The notes: generated by a model from the letters alone, not told the origin. Positions 30,429 to 38,355 are shown, counted from the stretch's first letter. The stretch: 64,000 nucleotides of DNA from Pseudonocardia alni (GCF_002813375.1 NZ_PHUJ01000003.1:2976001-3040000); one strand, 5' to 3'. Numbers and translations are program-made.

Positions 30429-32672
30429 TCAGCGACGACGGTCGGACGGCCGCCGCGGCGACGGCGCCCCGACCGGCTCCCGCTCGGCCCGGGCGGGCTC
30501 GCGCCCGGTGTCCCGGGTGTCACGGGACGTCTCCCGGCTGGCGACGGCGGTGCCGCCACGTCCCCGCTGCCCACGCGGCGTGACGACCGGCAACGGCCGG
30601 GTGGCGTTCTCGTCGAACGGGCTGCCGACGGTGTCCGGCCGGATCGGCAGCGGCCCGGTCGGCGGGTCGAGGCGACTGTGGGCGGGTGGTGCGGACACGT
30701 CGTCCTCCGGGTCGGGCGGGGTCGTCACCGGACCGCTGTCCGGGGTCCGACCGTCCGTGCCCGAGCCGTGGGTGACGGCCGGGTCACCGGGCGTGCGCAT
30801 CATGCCATCCGGAGCGGCGGTCCCGCGTGCCGACGCGCCCGCCCCCACGGGGCCCGCCGACACCGGGCGGGCCGGGGCCTCGGGAGCGACCGCGGAGCCC
30901 ATGACCGGGCGGACCGGAGCGGTGCCGCCCGAGGCCGTGCCGTTCTGCGCCGTGCCGTTCTGCGGTGTCCCCTGGTCGGCGCCGCCCTGCCCCAGCCACG
31001 CGGCCGGACCGAAGTCGGCAGGCTCCTCGGCCCGCGCCCACGGCGACCGTGTGGTCACCCGCGGGATCGGACCGGAGGGCCGGTCGTCGCACAGCTCCGC
31101 GGCCGGCTCGCCGTCGAACCCGGCCCCGGCGTGGTCGGCGTCCACCGGTCCGGGGGTCTCCTCCTCGGGCAGCGGCGCCGTCACGGCGGGCACGGTGACC
31201 CGGAACCGGGCCCCGCCCAGCTCGGGCGACGAGGCCGCCTCCACGGTCCCGCCGTGCGCCGCGACCAGCTCGGCGACGATCGCCAGGCCGAGCCCGGAGC
31301 CGCCGTCACCGCGGGAACGGGCCTCGTCGAGCCGCACGAAGCGCTCGAAGACCCGGGCGCGGTCGGCCTCGGCGACGCCGTTGCCGTCGTCGTCGACCTC
31401 GATCACCGCGAGGTCGCCCTCGGCCCGGACCGACACCGCGACCGTCGACGACGCGTGCCGCTTGGCGTTGTCGACCAGGTTGCGCAGTACCCGGACCAGC
31501 TGCCCGCGGTCGCCGACCACCCGGACGGGCTCACTGGTCACCCGGACCGCGACGGCGGTCTCGGCCGACGGACGCTCCCGCTCGGCGTCGGCGATCTCGT
31601 CGAGGTCGACCTCCTCGCGGCGCGGCGCGATGCCGCGCTCGTCGGCACGGGCGAGGAACAGCAGGTTCTCGACCAGGCCGGTCAGCCGGGAGGCCTCCCC
31701 GCGCAGCACGTCGACGGTGGCCCGGTCCGCGGACGCCTCCGGCATGCCCGCGCCGAGCAGCTCCAGGCCGGTCGACACGGTCGCGAGCGGGCTGCGCAGC
31801 TCGTGGCTGGCGTCGGCGACGAAGCGGCGCTGGGTCGCCTGGGAGGACTCGATCCGCCCGAGCATCTGGTTCATGGTGCGGGCGAGACGGCCGACCTCGT
31901 CGCGGGCGGCCGGCTCGTCGACGCGCTGGGAGAGGTCCTTGTCGCCCATCCCGGCGACCCGGGACCGCATGTCCTCCACCGGGCGCAGTGCACGGCCGGC
32001 GAACAGATAGGTGAAGCCGCCCGCGACCAGCACCAGCAGCGGGACCCCGCCCGCGACGAGCCAGGTGACGAGGTCGACGGCGCTGTGCATCTGGTCGGTC
32101 GGCTGGGCGGAGTAGATCGTGATCGGCCGGTCGAAGGCACGCACGCCGAGCCCGACGACCATCATGGCCTCGGTCTGCAGCGGGCCGGCGTCGGGCTCCG
32201 GGCCGCCCGCCTCGTGGAAGGTGACCGGCACGTCCATCTGGGAGCGCGTCTCGTGCGGGGCGAGAACCCAGTCCACCAGCTTCGGCTGCCCGTCCAGCGG
32301 CTCGGACGAGGCGAACACCTCGATGTTGCGGCCCTCGCCGTTCGACCCGACCCGGTCGTCCGGCGCGCCGGTCCGGTCGCTCCAGGCCGTGACGACCTGC
32401 ACCAGGTCGGTGCGGCGGGCGGTGGTCACCACCGCGTTCTCCTTGGCCGGGTCGCCGGGGCGGTAGTCGGCGAAGTTGGCCTGGATGCGCTCGGCCACCT
32501 GCTGGGCGTTGGCCAGCAGTGCCTCCTCGGTGTTGCGCTTCAGCTGGCTCTCGAGGACCAGCACCAGCGACACACCGGCGACGACGAGCACCATCGCGAC
32601 CGCGGTCGCCGCCGCGAGGGCGGACGCGGCGCGGACGCCGAGACGCTCGCGCATCCGGCGCAGGGTCCTCAT
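30429..32672 (-). CDS. Sensor histidine kinase with long C-terminal tail
   Basis: 747 residues from ATG 32672. Two membrane helices (about 15-40 and 200-225) bracket an extracytoplasmic sensor of about 160 residues. HAMP follows, then HisKA with the phosphorylated His in DASHELRSPLATV, N-box LRNLVDNAKRHA, and G-boxes DDGNGVAEAD and GGSGLGLAIV. After the ATPase domain (near 500) about 245 residues of Pro/Gly/Ala/Thr-rich, low-complexity sequence with repeats such as NGTAQNGTA extend the protein. Such a tail is not part of the catalytic unit and may be disordered. Forms a pair with the regulator at 29724. Confidence 0.93.
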   Translation of the reverse strand: MRTLRRMRERLGVRAASALAAATAVAMVLVVAGVSLVLVLESQLKRNTEEALLANAQQVAERIQANFADYRPGDPAKENAVVTTARRTDLVQVVTAWSDRTGAPDDRVGSNGEGRNIEVFASSEPLDGQPKLVDWVLAPHETRSQMDVPVTFHEAGGPEPDAGPLQTEAMMVVGLGVRAFDRPITIYSAQPTDQMHSAVDLVTWLVAGGVPLLVLVAGGFTYLFAGRALRPVEDMRSRVAGMGDKDLSQRVDEPAARDEVGRLARTMNQMLGRIESSQATQRRFVADASHELRSPLATVSTGLELLGAGMPEASADRATVDVLRGEASRLTGLVENLLFLARADERGIAPRREEVDLDEIADAERERPSAETAVAVRVTSEPVRVVGDRGQLVRVLRNLVDNAKRHASSTVAVSVRAEGDLAVIEVDDDGNGVAEADRARVFERFVRLDEARSRGDGGSGLGLAIVAELVAAHGGTVEAASSPELGGARFRVTVPAVTAPLPEEETPGPVDADHAGAGFDGEPAAELCDDRPSGPIPRVTTRSPWARAEEPADFGPAAWLGQGGADQGTPQNGTAQNGTASGGTAPVRPVMGSAVAPEAPARPVSAGPVGAGASARGTAAPDGMMRTPGDPAVTHGSGTDGRTPDSGPVTTPPDPEDDVSAPPAHSRLDPPTGPLPIRPDTVGSPFDENATRPLPVVTPRGQRGRGGTAVASRETSRDTRDTGREPARAEREPVGAPSPRRPSDRRR

Positions 32673-32731
32673 CACGCTCACGAGGGTATCGCCGCCGACC
32701 TGTGCGGAGCCTGAGACGGACCGCACGGCGC

Positions 32732-32762
32732 GTTAACAATCGTTAACCGACGACGCTACGAT
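32732..32762 (+). promoter_or_regulatory. tetR promoter and auto-operator
   Basis: GTTAAC-AATC-GTTAAC (32732-32747) overlaps a -35 candidate TTAACA (32733-32738). An 18-base spacer leads to TACGAT (32757-32762), which ends 6 bases before the tetR ATG, so the mRNA is probably leaderless. A regulator bound here would cover the -35 box, as expected for autorepression. The kinase gene on the other strand starts 60 bp to the left and may be affected too. Confidence 0.7.
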
Positions 32763-32768
32763 CGCCCG

Positions 32769-33392
32769 ATGGCCGCAGCAGGACCCTCCCCCGCGGACGG
32801 CGCGGGCGCGCGCACGGAGGCTCCGTCGCGGCGCGAGCAGATCCTGACCGAGGCGGCCCGGCTGTTCGCCCGACACGGCTTCCACGGGGTGAGCATCGCC
32901 GACCTGGGCGCCGCGGTCGGCGTCAGCGGCCCCGCCCTCTACCGGCACTTCCCCGGCAAGGAGGCGCTGCTCGCCGAGCTGCTCATCGACATCTCCGAGC
33001 GACTGCTCGACGGCGGCCGCGCCCGCGTGCACCACGACGACCCCCGTGCCGCGCTGGCCGACCTCGTCGACTTCCACGTCGCGTTCGCGACCCGGGAGCC
33101 GGAGCTGATCGTCGTGCAGGACCGGGACCTGGCGAACCTGCCCGAGGAGCCGCGCCGCACCGTGCGGCGGCTGCAGCGCACCTACGTCGAGCTGTGGGTG
33201 GACACGCTGCGCCGGGCGCACCCCGACGTCGCCCCGGCCGAGGCCCGCACCGTCGCCCACGGGGTGTTCGGCCTGCTCAACTCCACGCCGTACGCACCGC
33301 GGGCCGAGCAGCCGTCACCGCGCGGGGCGGACGCCCGGGCCGCGGTGCTGCGCCGGATGGCGCTGGCCGCGCTGGCGGTCGCCCCGGCCTGA
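32769..33392 (+). CDS. TetR-family regulator, probable repressor of the accD1 operon
   Basis: 207 residues from ATG 32769. After a 20-residue flexible start, the helix-turn-helix domain reads REQILTEAARLFARHGFHGVSIADLGAAVGVSGPALYRHFPGKEALLAELL (about 22-72), followed by an all-helical ligand domain with DLVDFHVAFATREPELIVVQDRDL. In M. tuberculosis a TetR gene (Rv2506) also accompanies the fadE19-accA1-accD1 cluster. Here it is separated from the operon by a two-component pair, but the same GTTAAY-N4-GTTAAC sites occur at both promoters. The ligand is likely a branched-chain acyl-CoA, by inference. Confidence 0.9.
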   Translation: MAAAGPSPADGAGARTEAPSRREQILTEAARLFARHGFHGVSIADLGAAVGVSGPALYRHFPGKEALLAELLIDISERLLDGGRARVHHDDPRAALADLVDFHVAFATREPELIVVQDRDLANLPEEPRRTVRRLQRTYVELWVDTLRRAHPDVAPAEARTVAHGVFGLLNSTPYAPRAEQPSPRGADARAAVLRRMALAALAVAPA

Positions 33393-33414
33393 GCAGCACC
33401 GGTCAGAGCCCCCG

Positions 33415-35346
33415 TCAGGCCCCGACGCGCTCCCGTTCGGGATCCACGGCGACCGGCGCGACGGCGGCCCGGCCCCGCCGGTCCTCCCGGCGCGCGACGA
33501 CGAGCAGCCGCAGCCCGTTCAAGCACACCAGCACCGTGGACAGCTCGTGCCCGGCGACGCCGACGACCAGCGGCAACGTCCCGATCAGGTCCCACCCGAC
33601 CAGGACCACGATCACCGTGGCGGCGAAGGCCAGGTTCGCCCGCGCGATCCGCCGAGCCCGCCGGGCCAGCACGACCAGCGGGGCCAGCGAGCCGAGCGGG
33701 TCACGGGTGAGCACGCCGTCGGCGGCCTCCAGGGACAGCGCCCCCGCCCCCTCCGAGACCACGAGGCCGACGTCGGCCGACGCGAGCAGCGGCGCGTCGT
33801 TGATGCCGTCGCCCGCGGCGAGCACCCGGCGGCCCCGGGCCTGCTCCGCGCGGACGACCTCGACCTTGCCGTCGGGCAGCAGCCCGGCCCGCACCCGGGT
33901 CAGGCCGAGCCGGTCGGCGAGCACCCGGGCGGGACGCTCGGCGTCGCCGGTGAGGACCTGCGGCTCGCCGCCGACCTCGCGGCGCAGCGCGGCCAGCGCG
34001 GCCGCGGCACCCGGACGCGGCTCGTCGGACAGCCCGACCACCCCGGCGGGCTCGCCGTCCACCAGCACGACGACGGCGGTCCGCCCCGCCTCCTGCAGTG
34101 CGGCGACCCCGGGGACCTCCACGTCACCGGCGAGCTCCGGGCGCCCGACGGCGACGGTCCGCCCGCCGACGACCGCCCGCACACCCTCGCCCGGGACCGC
34201 GGTGAACCCCTCGGCGTGGGGCAGGTGCAGGCCGCGCTCCAGGGCGTGCGCGCGCACCGCCCGGCCCAGTACGTGCTCGCTGCCGGACTCGGCGGCCCCG
34301 GCCAGGGCGAGCAGCTCGTCGGCGCGACGGGACCCGAGCGGGGTCACCGACACCACCTGCGGGCGGCCGGAGGTCAGCGTGCCGGTCTTGTCGAGCACCA
34401 CGGTGTCGACCTCGGCGAGCGCCTCCAGCACGGTGACGTCCTTGACCAGGGTCCCGCGCCGGCCGGACACCGCGACCGCGGCGAGCAGCGGCGGCATCGT
34501 CGCGAGCACGATCGCGCACGGCGAGGCCACGATCATGAAGACGATCGCGCGCAGCAGCGTCTCGGTGAACGGGGCGCCGAGCAGCAGCGGCACAGCGAGC
34601 AGCAGCACCGTCCCCGCGACGACCAGCACCGAGTAGCGCTGCTCGACGCGCTCGATGAACAGCTGGCGGCCCGCCTTGGTCTCGGCGGCCCGCTCGACCT
34701 GCGCGGCGACCCCCGCGACGACGGTGTCCGCGGCGTCGCGCGAGACCCGGACCCGCAGTACGCCGGTGCCGTTCACGGTGCCCGCGAGCACCGCGTCGCC
34801 CGGACCGGTGCGGGCCGGGACCGGCTCACCGGTCAGCGCGGAGGTGTCGACCTCCGACACCCCGTCGAGCACGGCGCCGTCCCCGGGGACCCGCTCCCCC
34901 GGCCGCACCACGACCACCTGCCCCGCGGCCAGCTGCGCCGCCGGGACGGTGCGCTCGGTGCCGTCGTCGGCGACGACGGTCGCGGTCTCGGGGGCGAGGT
35001 CGAGCAGCGCGTCGATGCTGGCCCGGGTGCGGGCGGTCATGACCGACTCCAGCGCCCCGGACGTCGCGAAGATGACGATGAGCAGGCCGCCGTCGAACCA
35101 CTGCCCGATCGCGGCCGCGGCCACCGCGGCGACGATCATCAGCAGGTCGACGTCGAGCCGCTTCTCCCCGAGCGCACGCAGGCCCTCGAGCGCGGGCTCC
35201 CAGCCGCCGAGGACGTAGCAGGCCAGGTACAGGCCGACGACCACCGCGGACGGCGCGCCGAGCAGGTCGGCCCCCAGCGCCGCCAGGAAGGCCAGCAGGG
35301 AGGCCCCGGCCCAGCGGACCTCGGGCAGGGTCAGTGCGGATCGCAT
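33415..35346 (-). CDS. Heavy-metal P1B-type ATPase (P1B-4-like)
   Basis: 643 residues from ATG 35346. It exports a metal ion at the expense of ATP. Seen are TGEP (172-175) in the actuator, metal-site SPC at 275-277, phosphorylated Asp 319 in DKTGTLT, GDGINDAP in the P-domain and HELST at 600-604 in the last membrane pair. SPC together with a His-Glu in helix 8 is the P1B-4 pattern (cobalt, nickel, iron, zinc or cadmium); copper pumps have CPC. There is no N-terminal heavy-metal-binding domain, also as in P1B-4. A divergent ArsR gene and operator lie immediately upstream. Confidence 0.93.
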   Translation of the reverse strand: MRSALTLPEVRWAGASLLAFLAALGADLLGAPSAVVVGLYLACYVLGGWEPALEGLRALGEKRLDVDLLMIVAAVAAAAIGQWFDGGLLIVIFATSGALESVMTARTRASIDALLDLAPETATVVADDGTERTVPAAQLAAGQVVVVRPGERVPGDGAVLDGVSEVDTSALTGEPVPARTGPGDAVLAGTVNGTGVLRVRVSRDAADTVVAGVAAQVERAAETKAGRQLFIERVEQRYSVLVVAGTVLLLAVPLLLGAPFTETLLRAIVFMIVASPCAIVLATMPPLLAAVAVSGRRGTLVKDVTVLEALAEVDTVVLDKTGTLTSGRPQVVSVTPLGSRRADELLALAGAAESGSEHVLGRAVRAHALERGLHLPHAEGFTAVPGEGVRAVVGGRTVAVGRPELAGDVEVPGVAALQEAGRTAVVVLVDGEPAGVVGLSDEPRPGAAAALAALRREVGGEPQVLTGDAERPARVLADRLGLTRVRAGLLPDGKVEVVRAEQARGRRVLAAGDGINDAPLLASADVGLVVSEGAGALSLEAADGVLTRDPLGSLAPLVVLARRARRIARANLAFAATVIVVLVGWDLIGTLPLVVGVAGHELSTVLVCLNGLRLLVVARREDRRGRAAVAPVAVDPERERVGA

Positions 35347-35360
35347 GCGTGGAACCGTAC

Positions 35361-35384
35361 CTGCGTATACACGAAGATACGCAG
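35361..35384. promoter_or_regulatory. ArsR-type operator between the metal ATPase and arsR
   Basis: CTGCGTAT (35361-35368) and ATACGCAG (35377-35384) form a perfect 8-bp inverted repeat with an 8-base spacer, 15 bp before the ATPase ATG. A TATCCT box at 35434-35439 ends 8 bases before the arsR GTG and would give a leaderless message. The layout fits metal-relieved repression of both genes by the ArsR protein. Confidence 0.65.
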
Positions 35385-35446
35385 TCAGCCATCCACATGG
35401 TGAGACGGTGGACCATCCGCGCAGTCACGCAGGTATCCTCGGCATC

Positions 35447-35767
35447 GTGCACGAGTCCATCCACGGCTTCGCGATGCCGCCCGAGGACGAGGTCCGCCGG
35501 GTGGCGGACGCGATGCGCATGCTGTCCGACCCGACCCGGGTCAAGATCCTCTGGGCGCTGCTGCAGGGCGAGTCCTCGGTGGCCTGCCTCGCCGACCTGG
35601 TCGGCGCCGCCCCCACCGCGGTGAGCCAGCACCTGTCGAAGCTGCGACTGTCGGGCCTGGTCGAGAACCGGCGCGAGGGGACCTACGTGTACTACACCGT
35701 GGAGGACGCGACCGTCCGCGCCGTGCTGGAGCGGATGCTCGGGCAGGGCACGGTCGTCGACGGGTAG
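35447..35767 (+). CDS. ArsR/SmtB-family metal-sensing repressor
   Basis: 106 residues from GTG 35447. The winged helix reads LSDPTRVKILWALLQGESSVACLADLVGAAPTAVSQHLSKLRLSGLVENRREGTYVYYTVED (about 26-87). The N-terminus MHESIHGF offers two histidines and VACLAD in the third helix a Cys and an Asp, all possible metal ligands. A Ni/Co-type sensor like NmtR or KmtR is the closest comparison. Divergent from the P1B-ATPase it presumably represses. Confidence 0.9.
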   Translation: MHESIHGFAMPPEDEVRRVADAMRMLSDPTRVKILWALLQGESSVACLADLVGAAPTAVSQHLSKLRLSGLVENRREGTYVYYTVEDATVRAVLERMLGQGTVVDG

Positions 35768-35832
35768 GTCCGCGGCGGGGCGGGTACGCGGATCGGGAGG
35801 ACGCAACCGATCTTCCCGGAGGAGTACACCCC

Positions 35833-36678
35833 ATGCCCCAGCTCAGCATCGGTACCGAGAACGGCAGCCCGGTCGAGCTGCACTACACCGACCAGGGCTC
35901 CGGCGCACCCGTCGTGCTGATCCACGGCTGGCCGCTGTCGGGGAGGTCCTGGGAGAAGCAGGTCCCCGCGCTGGTCGACGCCGGCCACCGGGTCGTGACC
36001 TACGACCGTCGCGGCTTCGGCCAGTCCTCCCAGCCCTGGGACGGCTACGAGTACGACACCTTCGCGGACGACCTGCACGCCCTGCTCGTGCACCTCGACC
36101 TGCGCGAGGCCACCCTCGTCGGGTTCTCGATGGGCGGCGGCGAGGTCGTCCGCTACGTCGCGAAGCACGGCACCGACCGGGTCGCCCGTGTCGTGCTGGC
36201 CGCGGCCGTCCCGCCGTACCTCTACAAGTCCGACGACAACCCCGACGGCGGTCTCGACGACGCCACGATCGAGCAGTTCCAGGGCGGCGTCACCGGTGAC
36301 CGGATCGCCTTCCTGGAGGAGTTCACGTCGAACTTCTTCGCCGCGGGCGACCGGACCGACCTGATCAGCGAGCCGAACCGGGCCTACCACCGCGCGATCG
36401 CCGAGTTCGCGTCGCCGAAGGGCACCCTGGACTGCATCACCGCGTTCGGACGCACCGACTTCCGCGACGACGTGCAGAAGGTCTCCGACGCCGGCATCCC
36501 GACCCTGGTCATCCACGGCGACGCCGACGCGATCGTCCCGTTCGAGGTGTCCGGCAAGCGCTCCCACGAGTCGATCGAGGGCTCGCGGCTCGCGCTGATC
36601 GAGGGTGGCCCGCACGGTCTCAACGCCACCCACCCCGACGAGTTCAACGCCGCCCTGCTCGACTTCCTGAAGGCCTGA
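35833..36678 (+). CDS. Alpha/beta hydrolase (non-heme chloroperoxidase-like)
   Basis: 281 residues from ATG 35833, with GGAGGAG about 7 bases upstream. The serine-hydrolase triad is recognisable: nucleophile Ser in VGFSMGGGEV (about 99), Asp in VIHGDADAIVPF, and His in EGGPHGLN. The oxyanion HGWPLSG loop is at about 33-39, and YDRRGFGQSSQPWDGYEYDTFADDL is the usual chloroperoxidase/esterase wording. Such proteins are mostly esterases or perhydrolases. True haloperoxidase activity is often incidental. Follows arsR by 65 bp, probably as its own unit. Confidence 0.92.
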   Translation: MPQLSIGTENGSPVELHYTDQGSGAPVVLIHGWPLSGRSWEKQVPALVDAGHRVVTYDRRGFGQSSQPWDGYEYDTFADDLHALLVHLDLREATLVGFSMGGGEVVRYVAKHGTDRVARVVLAAAVPPYLYKSDDNPDGGLDDATIEQFQGGVTGDRIAFLEEFTSNFFAAGDRTDLISEPNRAYHRAIAEFASPKGTLDCITAFGRTDFRDDVQKVSDAGIPTLVIHGDADAIVPFEVSGKRSHESIEGSRLALIEGGPHGLNATHPDEFNAALLDFLKA

Positions 36679-36685
36679 GCGCCCA

Positions 36686-36716
36686 CCCCGGGTTCCGCTG
36701 TGGGCGGAACCCGGGG
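36686..36716. promoter_or_regulatory. 13-bp perfect palindrome with CGC-N5-GCG core before the XRE gene
   Basis: CCCCGGGTTCCGC (36686-36698) and its exact reverse complement (36704-36716) flank TGTGG. The core CGC-N5-GCG is the arrangement reported for ClgR operators in actinobacteria. It lies 32 bp before the XRE regulator ATG. It could also serve as a terminator for the hydrolase ending at 36678; both uses are possible. A related half-palindrome lies upstream of the clpP pair at 38335-38348. Confidence 0.55.
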
Positions 36717-36748
36717 ACCGCGGCCGCCGTCCGGCCTACCGTGCCCCC

Positions 36749-37030
36749 ATGAGCGAACCCCTCTGGCGGCACGCACTCGGTCGTGAGCTGCGACGACGGC
36801 GGCACGCCCGCGGTGAGACCCTGCACGCGACGGCCGGGCGCGCCGGGGTGTCCCCGCAGTACCTCTCGGAGGTGGAGCGGGGCCGCAAGGAGCCCTCCAG
36901 CGAGATGATCGCCGCCGTCGCCGGGGCGCTCGGGACCGACCTGGCCGCGCTGACCCGCGGCGTCGCCGACGGTCTCGCGACGGCCCCGCGGGCACGCGGG
37001 CCGCAGTGCGCCTACGCGCTGGCGGCCTGA
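36749..37030 (+). CDS. XRE-family regulator, ClgR/PopR-like, with C-terminal YALAA
   Basis: 93 residues from ATG 36749. The helix-turn-helix (about 10-66) contains the ClgR/PopR-like core GVSPQYLSEVERGRKEPSSEMIAAVAGALG. The protein ends QCAYALAA, whose last five residues equal the end of the E. coli ssrA degradation tag. In Streptomyces, ClgR and PopR are turned over by ClpP through terminal alanines. Convergent with two clpP genes, 11 bp between stops. I infer that it controls those genes and is itself their substrate; activator or repressor cannot be told from the sequence. Confidence 0.85.
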   Translation: MSEPLWRHALGRELRRRRHARGETLHATAGRAGVSPQYLSEVERGRKEPSSEMIAAVAGALGTDLAALTRGVADGLATAPRARGPQCAYALAA

Positions 37031-37041
37031 CCCGGCGCCGC

Positions 37042-37662
37042 TCAGCGACGCTCGCGGGTGCGCGGCGGCTGCGGTTCGAGCACGGTGTCGAGCAGGCCGT
37101 AGTCCCGGGCCGCGGACGCGGTGAACACGCGGTCGTGGTCGGTGTCGGCGCGCAACCGTTCGACGGTCTGCCCGGTGTGCCGGGCCAGGATCTCCTCGAT
37201 GTCGGCGCGGATCCGGACCAGCTCGTCGGCCTGCAGGATCAGGTCCGGGATGGACCCGCGGCCCTGCGCCGCCGGCTGGTGCAGCACGACCCGGGCGTGC
37301 GGCAGCGCGCCGCGACGGCCCTCGGTCCCGGCGGCGAGCAGCACCGCACCCACCGAGACGGCCTGCCCGACGCACGTCGTCGCGACCGGGCAGCGGACGT
37401 GGCGCAGCGTGTCGTAGATGCCGAGCATCGCGCTGGGGTCGCCGCCCCCGCAGTTGACGTACAGCTGCACCTCGCGGTCGGGGTCGTCGGCCTCCAGGAA
37501 CAGCAGCTGGGCGATCAACGCGTTCGCCACGCCCGCGTCGATCTCGGTGCCCAGGTAGACGACCCGCTCGGTGAGCAGGTGGGAGTAGACGTCGAGGACC
37601 CGCTCGCCGCCCGGGGTGCGGGCGATGACGTTCGGGATCGTGTAGGTGCTCACCGCCGTCAC
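37042..37662 (-). CDS. clpP: ClpP-family protease subunit with divergent oxyanion loop
   Basis: 206 residues from GTG 37662, overlapping the stop of the second clpP as GTGA. The triad can be aligned as Ser 103 (GQAVSVGAVLLAAG), His 128 (ARVVLHQPAAQGRG) and Asp 177 (TDHDRVF). The usual SPGG that shapes the oxyanion hole is replaced by CGGGDP at 71-76, so activity or specificity may be altered. It matches the accessory type of ClpP found as pairs beside a small regulator in Streptomyces (clpP3/P4), not the housekeeping pair, which normally precedes clpX. Confidence 0.9.
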   Translation of the reverse strand: MTAVSTYTIPNVIARTPGGERVLDVYSHLLTERVVYLGTEIDAGVANALIAQLLFLEADDPDREVQLYVNCGGGDPSAMLGIYDTLRHVRCPVATTCVGQAVSVGAVLLAAGTEGRRGALPHARVVLHQPAAQGRGSIPDLILQADELVRIRADIEEILARHTGQTVERLRADTDHDRVFTASAARDYGLLDTVLEPQPPRTRERR

Positions 37663-38276
37663 CGCCCCACGCCGAAGCCGGTCGGGACGGCACCGCGGCG
37701 CGGCACCACCTGGTCGAACCGGTCGACGACGGCGTCGACGAAGCCGTAGTCGAGCGCCTCGGCCGCGGAGTACCAGCGGTCGTGCAGCGAGTCGGTGAAG
37801 ATCCGGTCCACCGGCTGCCCGGTGTCCTGGGCGATGAGGCCGAGCACGGTGTCGCGGGTGTGGCGCAGGTCGTCGGCCTGCAGCTCGATGTCGACGGCCG
37901 TCCCGCCGATCCCCGACGAGCCCTGGTGCATCAGCACCCGCGAGTGCGGCAGCGCACGGCGCTTGCCCGGGGTGCCCGCCGAGAGCAGGAACTGGCCGGC
38001 GCTGTAGGCGATGCCGAGCACGAGCGTCGCGACGTCGCAGGGCACCAGCCGGAACAGGTCCCGCAGCGCCAGCATCGCCGGCACCGACCCGCCGGGCGAG
38101 TGGATCCAGAAGGCGATGTCGGCGGCCGGGTCACGGGCGGCCAGTGCCACGACCTGGGTGGCGAGCAGGGTGCCGTTGTCGTCGTCGAGGGGGCCGTCGA
38201 GCACCACGACGCGCTGGTCGTAGAGGTCGCGGCGGGCGCGGTCGTCGAAGCGCGGGGTGCGCGGTGAGTCGCTCAT
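37659..38276 (-). CDS. clpP: ClpP-family protease subunit
   Basis: 205 residues from ATG 38276. The triad is Ser 92 (GIAYSAGQFLLSAG), His 117 (SRVLMHQGSSG) and Asp 166 (LHDRWYS). The oxyanion loop HSPGGSV at 59-65 is intact, in contrast to its partner. The N-terminus RRDLYDQRVVVLDGPLDDDNGTLLATQVVAL is of the ClpP fold. First gene of the two-gene unit; mixed-ring assembly with the downstream ClpP is likely, with ClpC or ClpX supplied from elsewhere. No clp ATPase gene is in the window. Confidence 0.92.
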   Translation of the reverse strand: MSDSPRTPRFDDRARRDLYDQRVVVLDGPLDDDNGTLLATQVVALAARDPAADIAFWIHSPGGSVPAMLALRDLFRLVPCDVATLVLGIAYSAGQFLLSAGTPGKRRALPHSRVLMHQGSSGIGGTAVDIELQADDLRHTRDTVLGLIAQDTGQPVDRIFTDSLHDRWYSAAEALDYGFVDAVVDRFDQVVPRRGAVPTGFGVGR

Positions 38277-38334
38277 GACCCCACCGTGGCCGGGGGACGG
38301 CCCGGTCCGCGCCCGGTTCTGCCCCGGGCAGCTC

Positions 38335-38348
38335 CGCCCAGGGCGAAC
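38335..38348 (-). promoter_or_regulatory. Candidate ClgR-like site upstream of the clpP pair
   Basis: On the minus strand the sequence reads GTTCGC-CCTGG-GCGGAG (38348-38331), a GTTCGC-N5-GCG arrangement about 60 bp before the clpP ATG. It shares TGGGCGGA with the palindrome before the XRE gene. The shared string and spacing are seen directly; binding by the regulator is inferred. Confidence 0.45.
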
Positions 38349-38355
38349 GCGCCGG

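Noticed and set aside
35833..36678. A true haloperoxidase
   Set aside because: The family name is historical; the sequence shows only an ordinary serine hydrolase triad.
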